Origin: Sipunculus nudus
Taxonomy: Eukaryota; Annelida; Sipuncula; Golfingiida; Sipunculidae
Direction: 5' to 3'
DNA: 64,000 nt
Assembly (NCBI GenBank): GCA_026874595.1
Contig: CM049310.1
Coordinates: 17,892,058 to 17,956,057, forward strand
Below are positions 49,163 through 61,429 of this stretch, one piece after another; within the stretch, counting starts at the first letter, position 1, and each line of letters begins with the position of its first letter. Below the pieces are notes generated by a model, which did not search any database, had not been told where the DNA came from, and saw only the letters and a list, made by a program, of their open reading frames with translations. The translations under genes were made by a program, and so were the position numbers.

Positions 49163-50134
49163 AAAAGAATATCCTACAATTAAGGATATGACAAGCATAA
49201 ACAAATATATCAAATGTAAACTTAATGACGACCGACTATTTAATATTTTGTAAATGTTTAGTGTAGTAATATTATTGTCACCCTAGTGTATTGTAGTAAG
49301 TTGCCTGCAGTCCTACATGAATCGAAATTTGCAATTATGTAAAGAACATATAGATTTATATCAAGCCTTTGACTGATAAATGGCAGATAGAGCACACAGA
49401 TGAACTTCAAGACCTGTTGGAGCCATGTAGAGGGATTTATAGCAAATTATCATAAGGTAAGTGACTAAGTAATTATGAATCCGATTCATAATTACAATGA
49501 ATATTGTCTGATAACCTTTCATCCTGTTTTCACATGTTTCCTGCTAAAGTGTTGATTTAGCAAAATAGAAGGCACACATTGATTTGGGGAGACGCGTGGG
49601 ATGGCTCCTCAGTTAAATCTAAGGAACTAACTGTCCAATAGAAATTTTATATGACTACCAATTTCAAATTAGCATCTAAAAATAAAAATCACCTGGATGA
49701 CCTATCCAGCCATATATGATGTTATTCCATATATCGGTATCCTGCACATAACTGTCATATAAACATGATGAAATTTACATTTTTTTGTTATTTCAGACAC
49801 TCTTGAGAAAGCAAGTTTGCTACAAATTTGTAAACTCGATTGGAAGGATGGACCGTCTATTGTTTGAGAAGAGAAGCAGAACATAACAGGAGATGTATAT
49901 GATGGTCACGTGGGTAGCCGTAAATCCAACTTTGAAGTTGTACACTACTTGCCAGAGAGGATGCTATGGAGGATGACGATACGATAAAGCTATAAACTGA
50001 CTCATAACCTCACTCTGAAACACACTTGAAATGAAAACCAGCTCGCATTCAAAGGAATAATCTGTCGTAAAACTGTTGCAGAAAAATACACGTATCACTC
50101 AATTGTTTTTTTTTTTATAAATAATTGATTTACT

Positions 50135-50135
<1 letters not shown>
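49163..50135. other. Intergenic
   Basis: I see no gene or repeat family here. Confidence 0.4.
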
Positions 50136-50199
<64 letters not shown>

Positions 50200-50218
50200 A
50201 GAGAGAGAGAGAGAGAGG
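50136..50218. repeat. Compound (TA)n(GA)n microsatellite
   Basis: About 60 bases of TA followed by about 20 bases of GA, the same order as at 49096-49162. Confidence 0.95.
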
Positions 50219-50462
50219 GAAAGAATTAATGGATAACGGATTACCTTGACAGGTCCATGACAACCTATAGGTTGTCACGGGAAACATGTGACAACCATTT
50301 TGATAACCTTAAAGTTTTCGATTTATCAACTATGTTTTCAGAACAGTTGAAACAATTAACACTGGCCGCCTCATACCTTGATTATATATATATATCTCAT
50401 CTACTTATCATACCTGACGAAGGATCTGTCTACGAAAGTCATCGTCTTTCATTTAACACGGC

Positions 50463-50615
50463 TAGACATAATAGAATATATATATTTATATATATATATA
50501 TATATATTATTTTTTTATTATTACACAAATATTATATATATATATAATTAATAATATAATTATATATATATTATTTATATATTATATATATATATATATT
50601 ATATATATATTATAA
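50463..50615. repeat. TATA-rich palindromic low-complexity DNA
   Basis: Short TA runs separated by TTATTT, TTAATAAT and similar spacers. It could form many alternative hairpins. Confidence 0.8.
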
Positions 50616-52887
50616 ATAAGGTAATATTGATACTAGCGAACAGTGGCCTAGTGGTGGATCAGGGTGACCAAATCTTTATTTCGCGACCATGCACGCGTCT
50701 CTTGTAATGAAAAAAAATAATACAGGCATGAAAGAAAATAAACAGTGGGTATAAACAAGGTAGTTGGATGTCAAAAAAACTTATTGTTCTTCTAAAAGCC
50801 TTCACCATTTCCGTGCACTACTTAATTTGTTTCAAAGAATAAACTATAATATCTAGATGACCAATAAAGACTACATTATGTAATACTCAGCAACAGTATT
50901 TGGAAAACATCCAAGATATCAATGATATATCGATATTATAAAATATAGCCTCTACAAGCGGGTTTCATGCTCAGGTCAACTCAGCACGAGATGTTGTACT
51001 TGGTGAACTCAAGGAATTCGTGTAAACACATTAGTTAACCTAAAAGGAGGGTTGCCTTCGTTGTCATAACATTTATACTCTCAGTGAATGCATGTTCTCA
51101 GCAGCAAAGCTATAAAATTATAGTTTATTTATTTTACATGGATCGCACAAATAGGTTAGTTATATTCAACAATGCTAGGCTCTCTCCAAGGTAACAGATG
51201 CAGGCGTTCAGTATATATTCTCTTTATATACACGAAGAAAACTGGAGGACCTGGAGAAAACTCCGACCTAGGCTGCTTGTTTTGTTAATATCAACGTCTT
51301 TATAATATGTGGGGGCTCGCAAAAATAATCAAAACAAATTCAACAAGGGCTTCTGATGGCAAGTCAGATAAACCAGAGCTTTGCAAATGGCTTTTCATTT
51401 TGCAACAAGTGACCTTTCTACCCCCGCACATATGCAACCTACCACCTTAGGTTACATGCTTTTCCCGTTTGTTAGCAAAGCTGCAAATAAAAAAAAAACA
51501 CGACGTTGATAAACAAGTTTATACAAACTTCACGGAGGCGTCATAAGAACTTTCCATAACCAGAATTACCCTTAGAACAGTAATATATACACAGAGGAAG
51601 CCAGGAATTACATAATTTATTTTTTTCAAAAGGTAGCTGTATGGGCACCTTTAAGAATGCAAATCCTGATCACAAGCAAGTAACCACACGGTTCATTAAC
51701 GATCCCGAACTGTAGTTGTGAAAACCTCGCTTATTTAATATATAAACAAACATATAATGCTCGCTTGAGGACTTGTTACATCTAGTCATGCGTTATACGA
51801 TATGTAAAACTGAATAATTTCTTCGGCTGAGCAATATTTATTTATTAGCCCCTCTTTCAATGATGACAGCTCTTTTAAAAACGGAATTCAAAGCTCGACT
51901 GAATCTTAGTCTTGTTCTCGTGTCCGATTTACTCACCTTAATGGTGTATAGGCAAAGAAAGAAAGAGAGCAGGGGATTAGACTGAATACCATCTTTATTT
52001 TTATCCGTAAACTATTCATTATGTACTTGGAATTTAGCTGATAATTACTGCCGCTCCTTCAATATTTATCGTCAATCTATCAACACTGAACGGATCTCAC
52101 ATTTTAAACAATGACTGCTGAACACATCGTGGCTGATGTCTATAAACACAAAGTCGTCTTCTGTAAAAATGCCATCAATTCTTTTTCCTCTTCTCTGCCG
52201 TTAGCCTTTTCATGTCATTACACCAATCTGGTAACTATATTTTTATGTGACAGTTGATATCATATAGTTTTTATGAATCTTTAAAAAGATATAATGTGAC
52301 GTTTCTTTTGGAAAAAAAGGACAAATATTAATGAGACCATCAAACATACAATCGCGCCCGTTTATATTCATAACTATGTATTTTAATAGGTTACAGTCTG
52401 GTAGCTTTTTTTTTATTGACTGTATTTAAGAGTTTTTAGTCGTTTGATTATAGAAATCGCAAAGAACAGAAAATTGGCAAGCATGAGCATAAAGTAGTTC
52501 ACTCAAACAAGCAGTTTATTTTTTTTAGCCGAGAGTTTGCTATGCAAGGAAACAACAAAGTGATCAGTAAAAAAAGTCGATTGTATAATCGTTTCATTTT
52601 GTTGTATACCAGAGATATAACTTCCTGTTGGTTCCTGATCCTTTCAACATTTTTATAATGTGCTTTGTATATGTTGGTTAAACAGTTTAAACACCATCCG
52701 CAGTTGGTCACAGAGGTAACTGGTACAGAAGCGCCATCTGGTAGGAGACGCATTAACTACAGGAATTAATCATGACTTGTCTAGAACATTTAAGATTTTT
52801 CTGTTCATACTCATGTTACTCAAGATCAAAGACCTTTGTGCATGTGATAAGTTTAATAGTGTATTATTTCCATTACATTCGATCGAA
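50616..52887. other. Intergenic
   Basis: It contains a SINE-like copy at 51125-51290. A minus-strand frame at 52753-52499 (84 codons) begins MRLLPDGASVPVTSVTNCGW; it has no recognised domain and no clear splice sites, so it is not called. Confidence 0.45.
51125..51290 (+). mobile_element. SINE-like interspersed repeat, second copy
   Basis: TTTATTTTACATGGATCGCA, CTCTCCAAGGTAACAGATGC and GAAGAAAACTGGAGGACCTG then GAGAAAACTCC match the order of words in 4200-4330. Two independent copies establish it as an interspersed family. Confidence 0.6.
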
Positions 52888-54849
52888 TGCAGATGGGCAG
52901 CCCAATAACGGATTTGATACCGTGCACTTTCTGGCCCATCTGCAGATGGGCTTGGCCCAATAACCGATTTTAGTTTTTATTAGTTTTACGTTATTTTTTT
53001 TTTATATTATCCTGATGACTTTTGTAATCAGACAAACATTTCTCAGAACTTAAATGGATTTGCCTGCTCTTGGGGTGTCCAACACACTTGTTATTCCCTC
53101 TAAAGCCAAGCTCAGAGAAGAGGTCAGCAAGTATTTACGGGTAGTCCCTGTTGACCATGCAGGATATCGAAAGACCTTTGCCCATGTTAGTGCTTCATTT
53201 TTCATATAAGGTGTATCCGATATTAAGTTGGTGAACTGGTCATACCTAAATGCGTTTACCCTTAAGTATTATTATAGTGTTAGTGACAACCAAATTAACT
53301 AGAAAGCACTCACAGAGCACATGCCTCCGCCACCTCCTGTGTACGTACCAATGAAAGTACACTCAGTTATATGACATGAAATAGTATATGGCTTTTCACA
53401 CAAAAAAGGTACAATCCTATAAAAAAAGTGTGCCATTTAAACCACTGTATCATCATAATTTATTCAATTTATATAATATAGATTAATTTTACATATATGT
53501 TTATTGTTCCGAATCCAAACAAGGTCTATAAAAAAGTTTAGAATAGTTCCTAGTAAGCTGAGCTAATATTTTATTCGATAACAGTATCCCACACAGACCG
53601 AAATTAGTAATATGCAAGTATTAACTACGAATTTTGGTAGTTTTATCGTATAAATTTTATCTCTTCATTATTTATCTTCTGAGTATAAAGTATAATTATA
53701 TTTATCCAAAATGGTTTATAAGGAGTCTTGTCACAATTTTAATTTTATATTTATATTTATATTTTATATATTAAAACATATTTATATATTAAACATCGTG
53801 ATGAATGCTTGTTTCAGAGATATATTTATTTATCAGTTGTATCTAATAAATTGTTATATATTAAAAATAAAAATAAACTTTACTATTTTACTGTGAAAGA
53901 TATGTAAAACATAACCCTATCGTTTTGTTTAAATTTATTTTGTGGCGTTTTTGCCCTGGCCTTTGCAAAGACACTACTCTCCAGCAATGACCCCTGCAGC
54001 CAAAACTACATTTAACCTCGGCATCACCTCTGTGATAACCTGAAAAAAGGAGTAATGTCCGAGTTCCCTGCTGTTCTCATCACCAGGACGCCAACAATTT
54101 TGTACGAATACTATAGTAGAGAGCTTATCAATAAGACACTTCTCCAAAAGAAACTGTATCAAGATGTGTTATTGTGGTGAAAGTGCATGATTGTGATTGA
54201 CTCTGAGATCAAATGACTAATGAGAGAGTGTTTGCTACATATATTATATATTCTATTGTCAAAATGTATGTGGTAACCTTGATATATATGTGGATATTAA
54301 AAATGAATATGAGAAACTGATTTGTACCACATAAATTTCTCTTTAGTAAATTGTTGTACCGTGGAAGTCGCATCTATGAGATTTTTTCGCAACAGCTGTA
54401 ATTACTCTTGGGTAAAAAGTGAACCTCATTAAACTCTTAACATCACACTAATGCAATGTAGACTAATTAAGAATTGTGTGTAAAAAATTATTTAATAGGG
54501 TATTGTAACACTGCATGCACATCTATGTATAGTTTTCTATGCACATCTATGTAATTTTGATGATAAAATTATTAATGTAAGGCTGTGATAGTGATTTATG
54601 TTTCAATTAACACATTAAGTTCTGAGAAATGTTTGTCTGAGTACAAAAGTCATCAAGGTTATAAAAAAATAACGTAAAACTAACAAAAACTAAAATCGGT
54701 TATTTGGCAAAGCCCATCTGCAGACGGGCCAGAAAGTGCATGGTATCAAATCCGTCATCGGGCTGTCCATCTGCAGATGGGCAGCCCAATAACGGATCCT
54801 CATATGGGCCGAGCCCATCGGCAGATGGGCCAGATCCGCAAACGGGCTC

Positions 54850-54852
<3 letters not shown>
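52888..54852. mobile_element. Non-autonomous inverted-repeat transposon with GCAGATGGGC ends
   Basis: The left arm 52888-53053 and right arm 54616-54776 are reverse complements over about 160 bases with modest divergence (shared: GATTTGATACC, GCACTTTCTGGCCC, CCGATTTTAGTTTTT, TTAGTTTTACGTTATTTTTT, CAGACAAACATTTCTCAGAA). The left arm has the perfect 18-base palindrome GCCCATCTGCAGATGGGC at 52934-52951. The right side has a second one (54761-54786, one mismatch) plus 75 extra bases of GGGCC-rich palindromic sequence before a (TA)n tract. No transposase was found. The core is AT-rich with two short protein-like frames. Confidence 0.75.
53054..53209 (+). CDS. Short open frame inside the inverted-repeat element, unknown
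   Basis: It has 51 codons with TAA directly before the ATG, beginning MDLPALGVSNTLVIPSKAKL and continuing REEVSKYLRVVPVDHAGYRK then TFAHVSASFFI. The mixed charged and hydrophobic composition contrasts with the AT-rich noise around it. It starts exactly at the inner edge of the left arm. It may be a captured gene fragment or a remnant of the element's own protein. I do not recognise it. A minus-strand frame at 54162-53974 (62 codons, including LEKCLIDKLSTIVFVQNCWR) is similar in quality. Confidence 0.2.
   Translation: MDLPALGVSNTLVIPSKAKLREEVSKYLRVVPVDHAGYRKTFAHVSASFFI

Positions 54853-54924
<72 letters not shown>
54853..54924. repeat. (TA)n microsatellite abutting the inverted-repeat element
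   Basis: About 70 bases of AT dinucleotide with a single TATGTATA interruption, directly after the right end of the element at 52888-54852. Confidence 0.95.
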
Positions 54925-54927
<3 letters not shown>

Positions 54928-55148
54928 GCAATGTAAAAAAAGACATTTTTAGATTATAAAATAAATTAAATAACTAGATAATTATATTATTATTTTTTAA
55001 ATCATTAATAATTGAAAACCATTCATTCAATTAATATTAAATAAATTTTAAAAAAAATTGTAAGATATGCTGTAATATACTGTATAATTATTATCACATG
55101 TTGTGGTCCTATATCAAGCAGATTATATAAAATGAAATCTAAACAGAA

Positions 55149-55369
55149 CAGAAGCGGGTCCAAGGGGAGTGGGGGTCCAGGGGGTCCGGACCCCCCCCCC
55201 CCCCTTTTCACCCGAAGCAACCTTTTTATAAAGGGTTTTAGACGAAATTTTGCAGCCTGGACCCCCCCCCCCCCCCCTTTTTCCGGACCTGATGACCTTT
55301 TCTGGGGGGATTTTCATTAGTCCTCCTGGGTTGGACCACCCCTTTTCCTAAATCCTGGATCCGCCCCTG
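55149..55369. mobile_element. 221-base MITE with CAGGGGCGGATCC-type ends
   Basis: The left end CAGAAGCGGGTCCAAGG and the reverse-complemented right end CAGGGGCGGATCCAGG are imperfect terminal inverted repeats. CAGAA lies on both sides (55144-55148 and 55370-55374) as a possible 5-base target duplication. The interior has two long C tracts (55191-55204 and about 55262-55277) and no coding sequence. The CAGGGGCGGATCCAGG end is widespread in animal non-autonomous elements, often hAT-like. Confidence 0.65.
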
Positions 55370-55908
55370 CAGAAACTATTTTGTTAAAATACCATGGACA
55401 GAAGACGATATAACACAGGCTGCGCAATACAGCACATGCCAGGAAAATGAGTGAATTTCACAACTGGGCGGGAAAGAACACCAGTAATATTAATAGGTTA
55501 AAAAGCAAAGGCGTAAACTGGGCCGAGGATAGTGACTGAGGTCAAAGGTCGCCGCGGACGGTTCGAAACCAACTTACCTGTATTATCGCCAGTTACAGGT
55601 GGAAGTCTTTCATGTTTTTTGATAGCATCAGTGCTGCAAATGTCAAAGTGACGGGTTTCATATTCTATGTTTTAGGGTCATTGTGAATGAAGTGATTTGT
55701 TGCTTAGGAATGGGCAGCTATCGCCGTGTTGGACAAAAGTATACGTCATTGTTTACTTCCAGGTGTTCAACCAATTAAGACCAGGTGTTCAGGTAAGGTT
55801 TCTAGTCAAGTGTTTCAGACACATTTTTTTTCTATCGGTTTTTCTGTATGCTAAATTTTCTTATTCTGTGTATGCATATATATAATACCATGTTGTTCTG
55901 TACTATAT
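55370..55908. other. Intergenic with an exon-like segment
   Basis: Apart from the 55578-55633 segment, no gene or repeat is recognised. Confidence 0.4.
55578..55633 (-). CDS. Orphan exon-like segment, unknown product
   Basis: The minus strand reads CATTTGCAG|, then 56 open bases, then ACAG|GTAAGT, which is a near-consensus acceptor and donor. One frame gives TDAIKKHERLPPVTGDNT with one split base on each side. No neighbour exon in compatible phase was identified, and the product is not recognised. A segment this short could arise by chance. Confidence 0.2.

Positions 55909-55966
<58 letters not shown>
55909..55966. repeat. (TA)n tract left of the foldback element
   Basis: About 58 bases of AT dinucleotide, matched by the tract on the other side of the element. 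Confidence 0.95.
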
Positions 55967-55969
<3 letters not shown>

Positions 55970-57705
55970 TGTCACAGGACAAACTCCGATCCAGTAGAAT
56001 CATCAATCCTACTAGGACAAAGTAAGATCGGATTTTCTACTAGGAGTAACTCCAATCAGACTTTCTACTAGTAGGATCGGCGATTCTACTAGGAAAAACT
56101 CCGATCATAGCCTCTTCTAGGACAAACTCCAATCAACCAGAGACCATAACATAATTAGACTTTCTACTAGTAGAATCGGTGATTCTACTAGGACAAATTC
56201 CTATTGTAGTATATACCGGGACAAACTCTGATCGTAGTCTCTACTAGGACAAACTCCGATTGTAGTCTCTACAAGGAGAAACTTACCATAATTTATATAC
56301 CTAATTTCTGAAACCTGTGATTAAAAATTAATAAAACAAAGTAATATTTTAACCAAATGTTTTATTTATGTATTTGAAAAAAATAAAGAAAAATAAATAC
56401 AAGCACATATGATAAAACACAATATCCTATGATTATTTATACAAGTCACAGATATACATGTTCATGTTTCATTTAAACATATTCATACAATTTTATATGA
56501 TAAAAAAAATTACAAATATGAGCACAAGCACATGTAAGCACAAACTGTTATCTACTTGTATATATGTAAAATTCCTGAATATTGATCTAAAATATTTCAT
56601 TGACATCCTGTCTTAAATTCACAGCATAAAAATGCAATATATACATACAACAGTACTTATGCTACTCAGTGAAAAAGCCACTTATACAGAATGTAGGTTT
56701 CATATAAAACATACAAGTTTATGTGATAAAAAATACAAATAAAAGCACAAGCACATATTAGCACAAACTATTATCTACAATTCCTGAACATAGGTATAAC
56801 TTATTTCTTAAAATAAAAGAGAAAAATGCAATATATACATCGGACAGTACTTATATTTATCAATTAATAAGCCATTTATACAGATTGTGTGTATTTTCAT
56901 ACAGAACTTTTTCAAAAGACTCGCTTGCAGAAATACAGTTCCCTCGGTAAAGTGCAAGTCCATCATAAAAATATCAGTCCTAAGGTTATATCAACTTCCT
57001 CAAAACTCAAAATCTGTTTTGACAAACACTGAATGTTTTTGGGTGGCACTTTGCAAGGAGCAATCATATACAATACAGCGTAATAACAAGAATTCTAGAA
57101 GTATAGCGAGTACATAAAACAATGAATAAATATAATGGTTTTACAAAAAAAAAACCTAACATGTCAACCATTACCATATACAAGAGTTAAACCCCACATT
57201 AAAAACCAAATAAACAACCATTGTCCTGTATATTGTATAAAACAATCATGATATACTCTAGTCTTTTAGAAAGTCATTTTGTGTATATTCATAAATAAAA
57301 CATTTTTTTACCATATTACTCTGTTCAATTAATTCATAATCTCAGGTTTCATAAATTTGACCATTACGGTAAGTTTGTCCTAGTAGAGACTACAATCGGA
57401 GTTTGTCCTAGTAGAAGCTCTGATCCAACTAGTACATTTATATATGATTGAAGTTTGTCCTAGTAGAGACCACCATCGGAGTTTGTCCTAGTAGAATCGC
57501 CAATTCTACTAGTAGAAAGTCTAATTATGTTGTGGTCTTTGGTTGATTGGAGTTTGTCCTAGTAGAGGCTATGATAGGAGTTTGTCCTAGTAGAATCGCC
57601 GATCGTACTAGTAGAAAGTCTGATCGGAGTTTCTCCTAGTAGAAAGTACGATTGGACTTTGTCCTAGTAAGATCGACGATTCTACTGGATCGGAGTTTGT
57701 CCTGT

Positions 57706-57709
<4 letters not shown>
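55970..57709. mobile_element. Foldback-type element with ~360-base composite inverted repeats
   Basis: Left 55970-56335 and right 57335-57709 are inverted copies. The outer ~32 bases are identical, starting TGTCACAGGACAAACTCCGA on both ends. Each arm is itself a string of diverged modules (GGACAAACTCCGATC, TCTACTAGTAGAATCG, GTAGTCTCTACTAGG), several of them palindromic. The ~1.0 kb core is AT-rich and contains a direct duplication offset by about 226 bases (near 56480-56560 and 56705-56780). The element splits one (TA)n tract in two, consistent with insertion at TA. No transposase frame is visible. Confidence 0.85.

Positions 57710-57756
<47 letters not shown>
57710..57756. repeat. (TA)n tract right of the foldback element
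   Basis: AT dinucleotide continuing directly from the right end of the element. Confidence 0.95.
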
Positions 57757-57763
<7 letters not shown>

Positions 57764-60392
57764 CATTTAAGGAATAAACAATACAGTGATTTCAGCGTAC
57801 TAATGTATAATATAATCTTTATCTGTCTAAATAACATTGGTCATATCATTGCATTCAAGGTTCATTTTTCTTCATATTAAATAAAAATAAACTTATAGTA
57901 AAGCCATGGATAGCTAAGGTCATTAAATCAATTTGGCAGTTATTGCCTTTCAAGTTGATTATTGATTCAATTAATGCAATAGATCGTTAAGTCGTCAAAG
58001 TAATTCTACTAAATGTTTCCTTCCAAGGCCATGCTAAAGGGAAATTATTATGATCCCAAGCATTTTATAGTAAAGATAGGTTATTTTCATGACTTAAATT
58101 ATTAAACAGAAGTCCATTTACAGCATTTTATGAAGGTTTATTTGTCCATAGATAAGAGATAGAGATATTTAAAGGTATGAAAAACACTGTTAATGCATTA
58201 ATGAAAGTTAATTGATTAAAACATTCAGATTTGAATATCATTTATTCACTGGCTGATTATTTGATGCATTAATTAATTACAGCATGACTTTTGACCAAGT
58301 CTCAGTACTACATTTGTAGCTTATTTCAGGAGAGGTTGAAATCGGGGATGCATGCAGTTTGTTGGCTTGTTTAAGCAGTTTTAGCTCAGTTATTAAAATA
58401 ATGCAGCAGAATTATGTCCCATATTGCCCAATTCAGTTTTGTTTAGTTTTTACAAATGTGGATACACAGATACAAAGATACATAGTGTACACAGATCCAG
58501 TTGATATTGTTATCAGACATTATTACATTTTGATGTTATAATAAGAAATTGTTGTTTAATTATATATAAAATAATAAGACTAAGTGTGGCTGGCTTTTTT
58601 TGGTGAGGGTTTCAAATTCGCAAGCATTGCACATATAACGAGAATTAACCACAACCCTCATGAATAAGACGCTACATCTGCACAGGTGAACAGTCATTTA
58701 TTCTACAGCCTCAATGGCATCGCACATATATTGTGCCAGTAGTGTCATGATTAGTATTCTTTTTATGTTACTCATAATTCATAGATTGGTTATTTAACTA
58801 ATATAAATTCTTTATATATCTACCACTATTGAATGGAGAATTTCCACCAGTTCTCTGTTCCCTAAGCCACCAAGTGTGACTATAAAATGTTTGGTATATC
58901 TGAGAGTACAGTTTATAGTCACCACCCCATGTATGCACTTGGGTGGGATTCTAACCTCTGTATGATCTGTGTCTATAAAATGGAGATATCCCCTCAGTAA
59001 CTCAAGTATCTCATTTTATAAAGACAAAATTCTGTTTTGATATGCTAATTGCATAAATTCCCTGCTTAAAGTCTATAACTCTTATAAAACGGGACCAGTG
59101 CGCAAAACATTGTCACCACTACATATACATTTATACTGCTTCTGTTATGGCAGTTATAAGCAGTATGACCCGTGTTTTCTTAGACCAAAATACACAATAA
59201 CTAAAGAAAAATGCACCTACAGTTGCCAATACATTGCAGTTATATTGAAAATAAGATACTTTTGCCATTATGAAGAAGACTTAATGTCACCCTATCTGGC
59301 AACTGAAAATAAAACTGCCTTTTCTGGAAAATACAATCATATTCAGGTCAAATACCACTTATCTCTATATATAATGAGGCGACAAAACAGTTGTCTATTA
59401 ATGGTGCAAGATGTTTCGTCGCTGCAGGCGGCCACTGTTCCCTCAGCTCCTCTTACAACTGTTAAGATTTTGCTTGCAATCAGGTACTTGATATAATAAT
59501 GGTTACAAACATTTTGTAACTTACTGTACAATAAATCGTGAAAATGAAACCCTCCCAGAACATTAAACAAGCAAAAATCGCAAATTTTTTAACCTTGAAG
59601 CAACCACAGTATTTTGAAAACAAGAGCCGTTTTTACTTTATCACAGCTTAATTTAACTCATATTAGCTGACCAATTCTTAAAATGAATAACAGATATGAG
59701 ATATAGGCTGCTTGGTTACTATTAAGATAAGTTATGTATTACACTAAAATATTAAGATCTTAGGGGTGGATGGAGGATTTTGAAATGGGGGGTGGGTTGG
59801 GTTTGGCTTTAAAAGCAAGGCATAAGAATTACAGTGGCGAGACACAAAGTAAAGACGGGGGGGGGGGGGGGGGGGGAGGGGGCAGAGGGGGGGGGGGGTT
59901 TATACCTCTCCCATGATGAAGAAACTTATGAAACCAGTGATATAGACAGGATGAGAGAGAGGAGGGGCCAAAATATTTGGCAAAGTCAATTGAAAGCTCA
60001 TTAGATTAAGTGAAGTTCCAGGAGGAAAACTCAGGCTGTAATGAAACCTGGCAAAGGTTAAAGGGCGTTCTGATACAATATATATACTAAAAATTTTTTC
60101 CAGGAAATTTCATATTGAAAGGGGAGGGGGATTTATTCTCTGTGTTCCCTGTATCCCACTCTTGCATTCAGAGCCACCTTGTAAAATGGGATAAATTACA
60201 CTTGAGACTGAAGGATATGTACAAACCATGTTTCATCTTGGTGCCTCATTATAGCCTTGTTCATTTGCCACAAACTCTCATGCATAATTCACCCTAAAAT
60301 AAATCTTGTTCCCCATTCATTCATTTGAAGTCATCAAGTGTTGGATGATATATTTAAACTGTACAATCCGAGACAAAGTCTGAGATCATGGG
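57757..60392. other. Intergenic
   Basis: No gene is recognised. A 132-codon plus-strand frame (59098-59496) is the longest here; it begins MRKTLSPLHIHLYCFCYGSY and shows no domain I know. A G-rich tract lies at 59857-59898. Confidence 0.4.
59857..59898 (+). repeat. Poly(G) tract with G-quadruplex potential
   Basis: About 20 G, then AGGGGGCAGA, then about 12 G, all on the plus strand. Confidence 0.9.
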
Positions 60393-61400
60393 ATATGAGA
60401 CTGAGCCCAAGAATAAGACCAACCATATGAGACTGAGCCCAAGCATGAGACAATCATATGAGACTGAGCCCAAGAATGAGACCAATCATATGAGACTGAG
60501 CCCGAGAATGAGACCAATCATATGAGACTGAGCCCAAGAATGAGACTAATCATATGAGACTGAGCCCACGAATGAAACTAATCATATGACTCTGAGCCTA
60601 AGAATGAGACCAATCATATGACACTGAGCCCAAGAATGAGACCAATCATATGAGACTGAGCCAAAGAATGAGACCAATCATATGACACTGAGCCCAAGAA
60701 TAAGACCAATCATATGACACTGAGCCCATAAAATGAGACCAATCATATGAGACTGAGCCCAAGAATGAGACCAATCATATGAGACTGAGCCCAAGAATGA
60801 GACCAATCATATGACACTGAGCCCAAGAATGAGACAAATCATATGAGACTGAGCCCAAGAATGAGACCAATCATATGAGACTGAGCCCAAGAATGAGACC
60901 AATCATATAACACTGAGCCCAAGAATGAGACCAATCATATGACACTGAGCCCAAGGATGAGACCAATCATATGACTCTGAGCCCAAGAATGAGACCAATC
61001 ATATGAGACTGAGCCCAAGAATGAGACCATAATATGACACTGAGCCCAAGCATGAGACAAATCATATGAGACTGAGCCCAAGAATGAGACCAACCATATG
61101 AGACTGAGCCAAAGAATGAGACCAATCATATGAGACTGAGCCAAAGAATGAGACCAATCTTTTGAGACTGAGCCCAAGAATGAGACCAATCATATAACAC
61201 TGAGCCCAAGAATGAGACAAATCATATGAGACTGAGCCAAAGAATGAGACCAATCATATGGGACTGAGCCCAAGAATGAGACCAATAACATGACACTGAG
61301 CCCAAGAATGAGACCAATCATATGAGACTTGAGCCCAAAAATGAGATCAAATAAATGAGACTTAAGCCAAAGAATGAGACCAATCATATGAGACTATGCC
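60393..61400 (+). repeat. 32-base minisatellite, about 31 copies
   Basis: Consensus GAGACTGAGCCCAAGAATGA then GACCAATCATAT. Copies differ at a few sites (GACACTGAG, GCCAAAGAAT, ATAACACT). Because 32 is not a multiple of three, the reading frame rotates, giving the Gly/Leu/Ser/His-rich minus-strand frames at 60935-61387, which are artefacts. Confidence 0.95.
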
Positions 61401-61429
61401 TAAGACTGAGGCTTTGGGATTATGAGACT

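Noticed and set aside
52499-52753. 84-codon minus-strand frame with Cys-rich start
   Set aside because: It looks mildly protein-like but ends in AT-rich low-complexity sequence and has no supported start or splice sites.
59098-59496. 132-codon plus-strand frame
   Set aside because: Composition follows local AT bias, with no recognised family and no transcript signals.
60393-61400. CRISPR-like regular 32-base repeats
   Set aside because: Units are contiguous with no unique spacers, and the genome is eukaryotic. It is a minisatellite.
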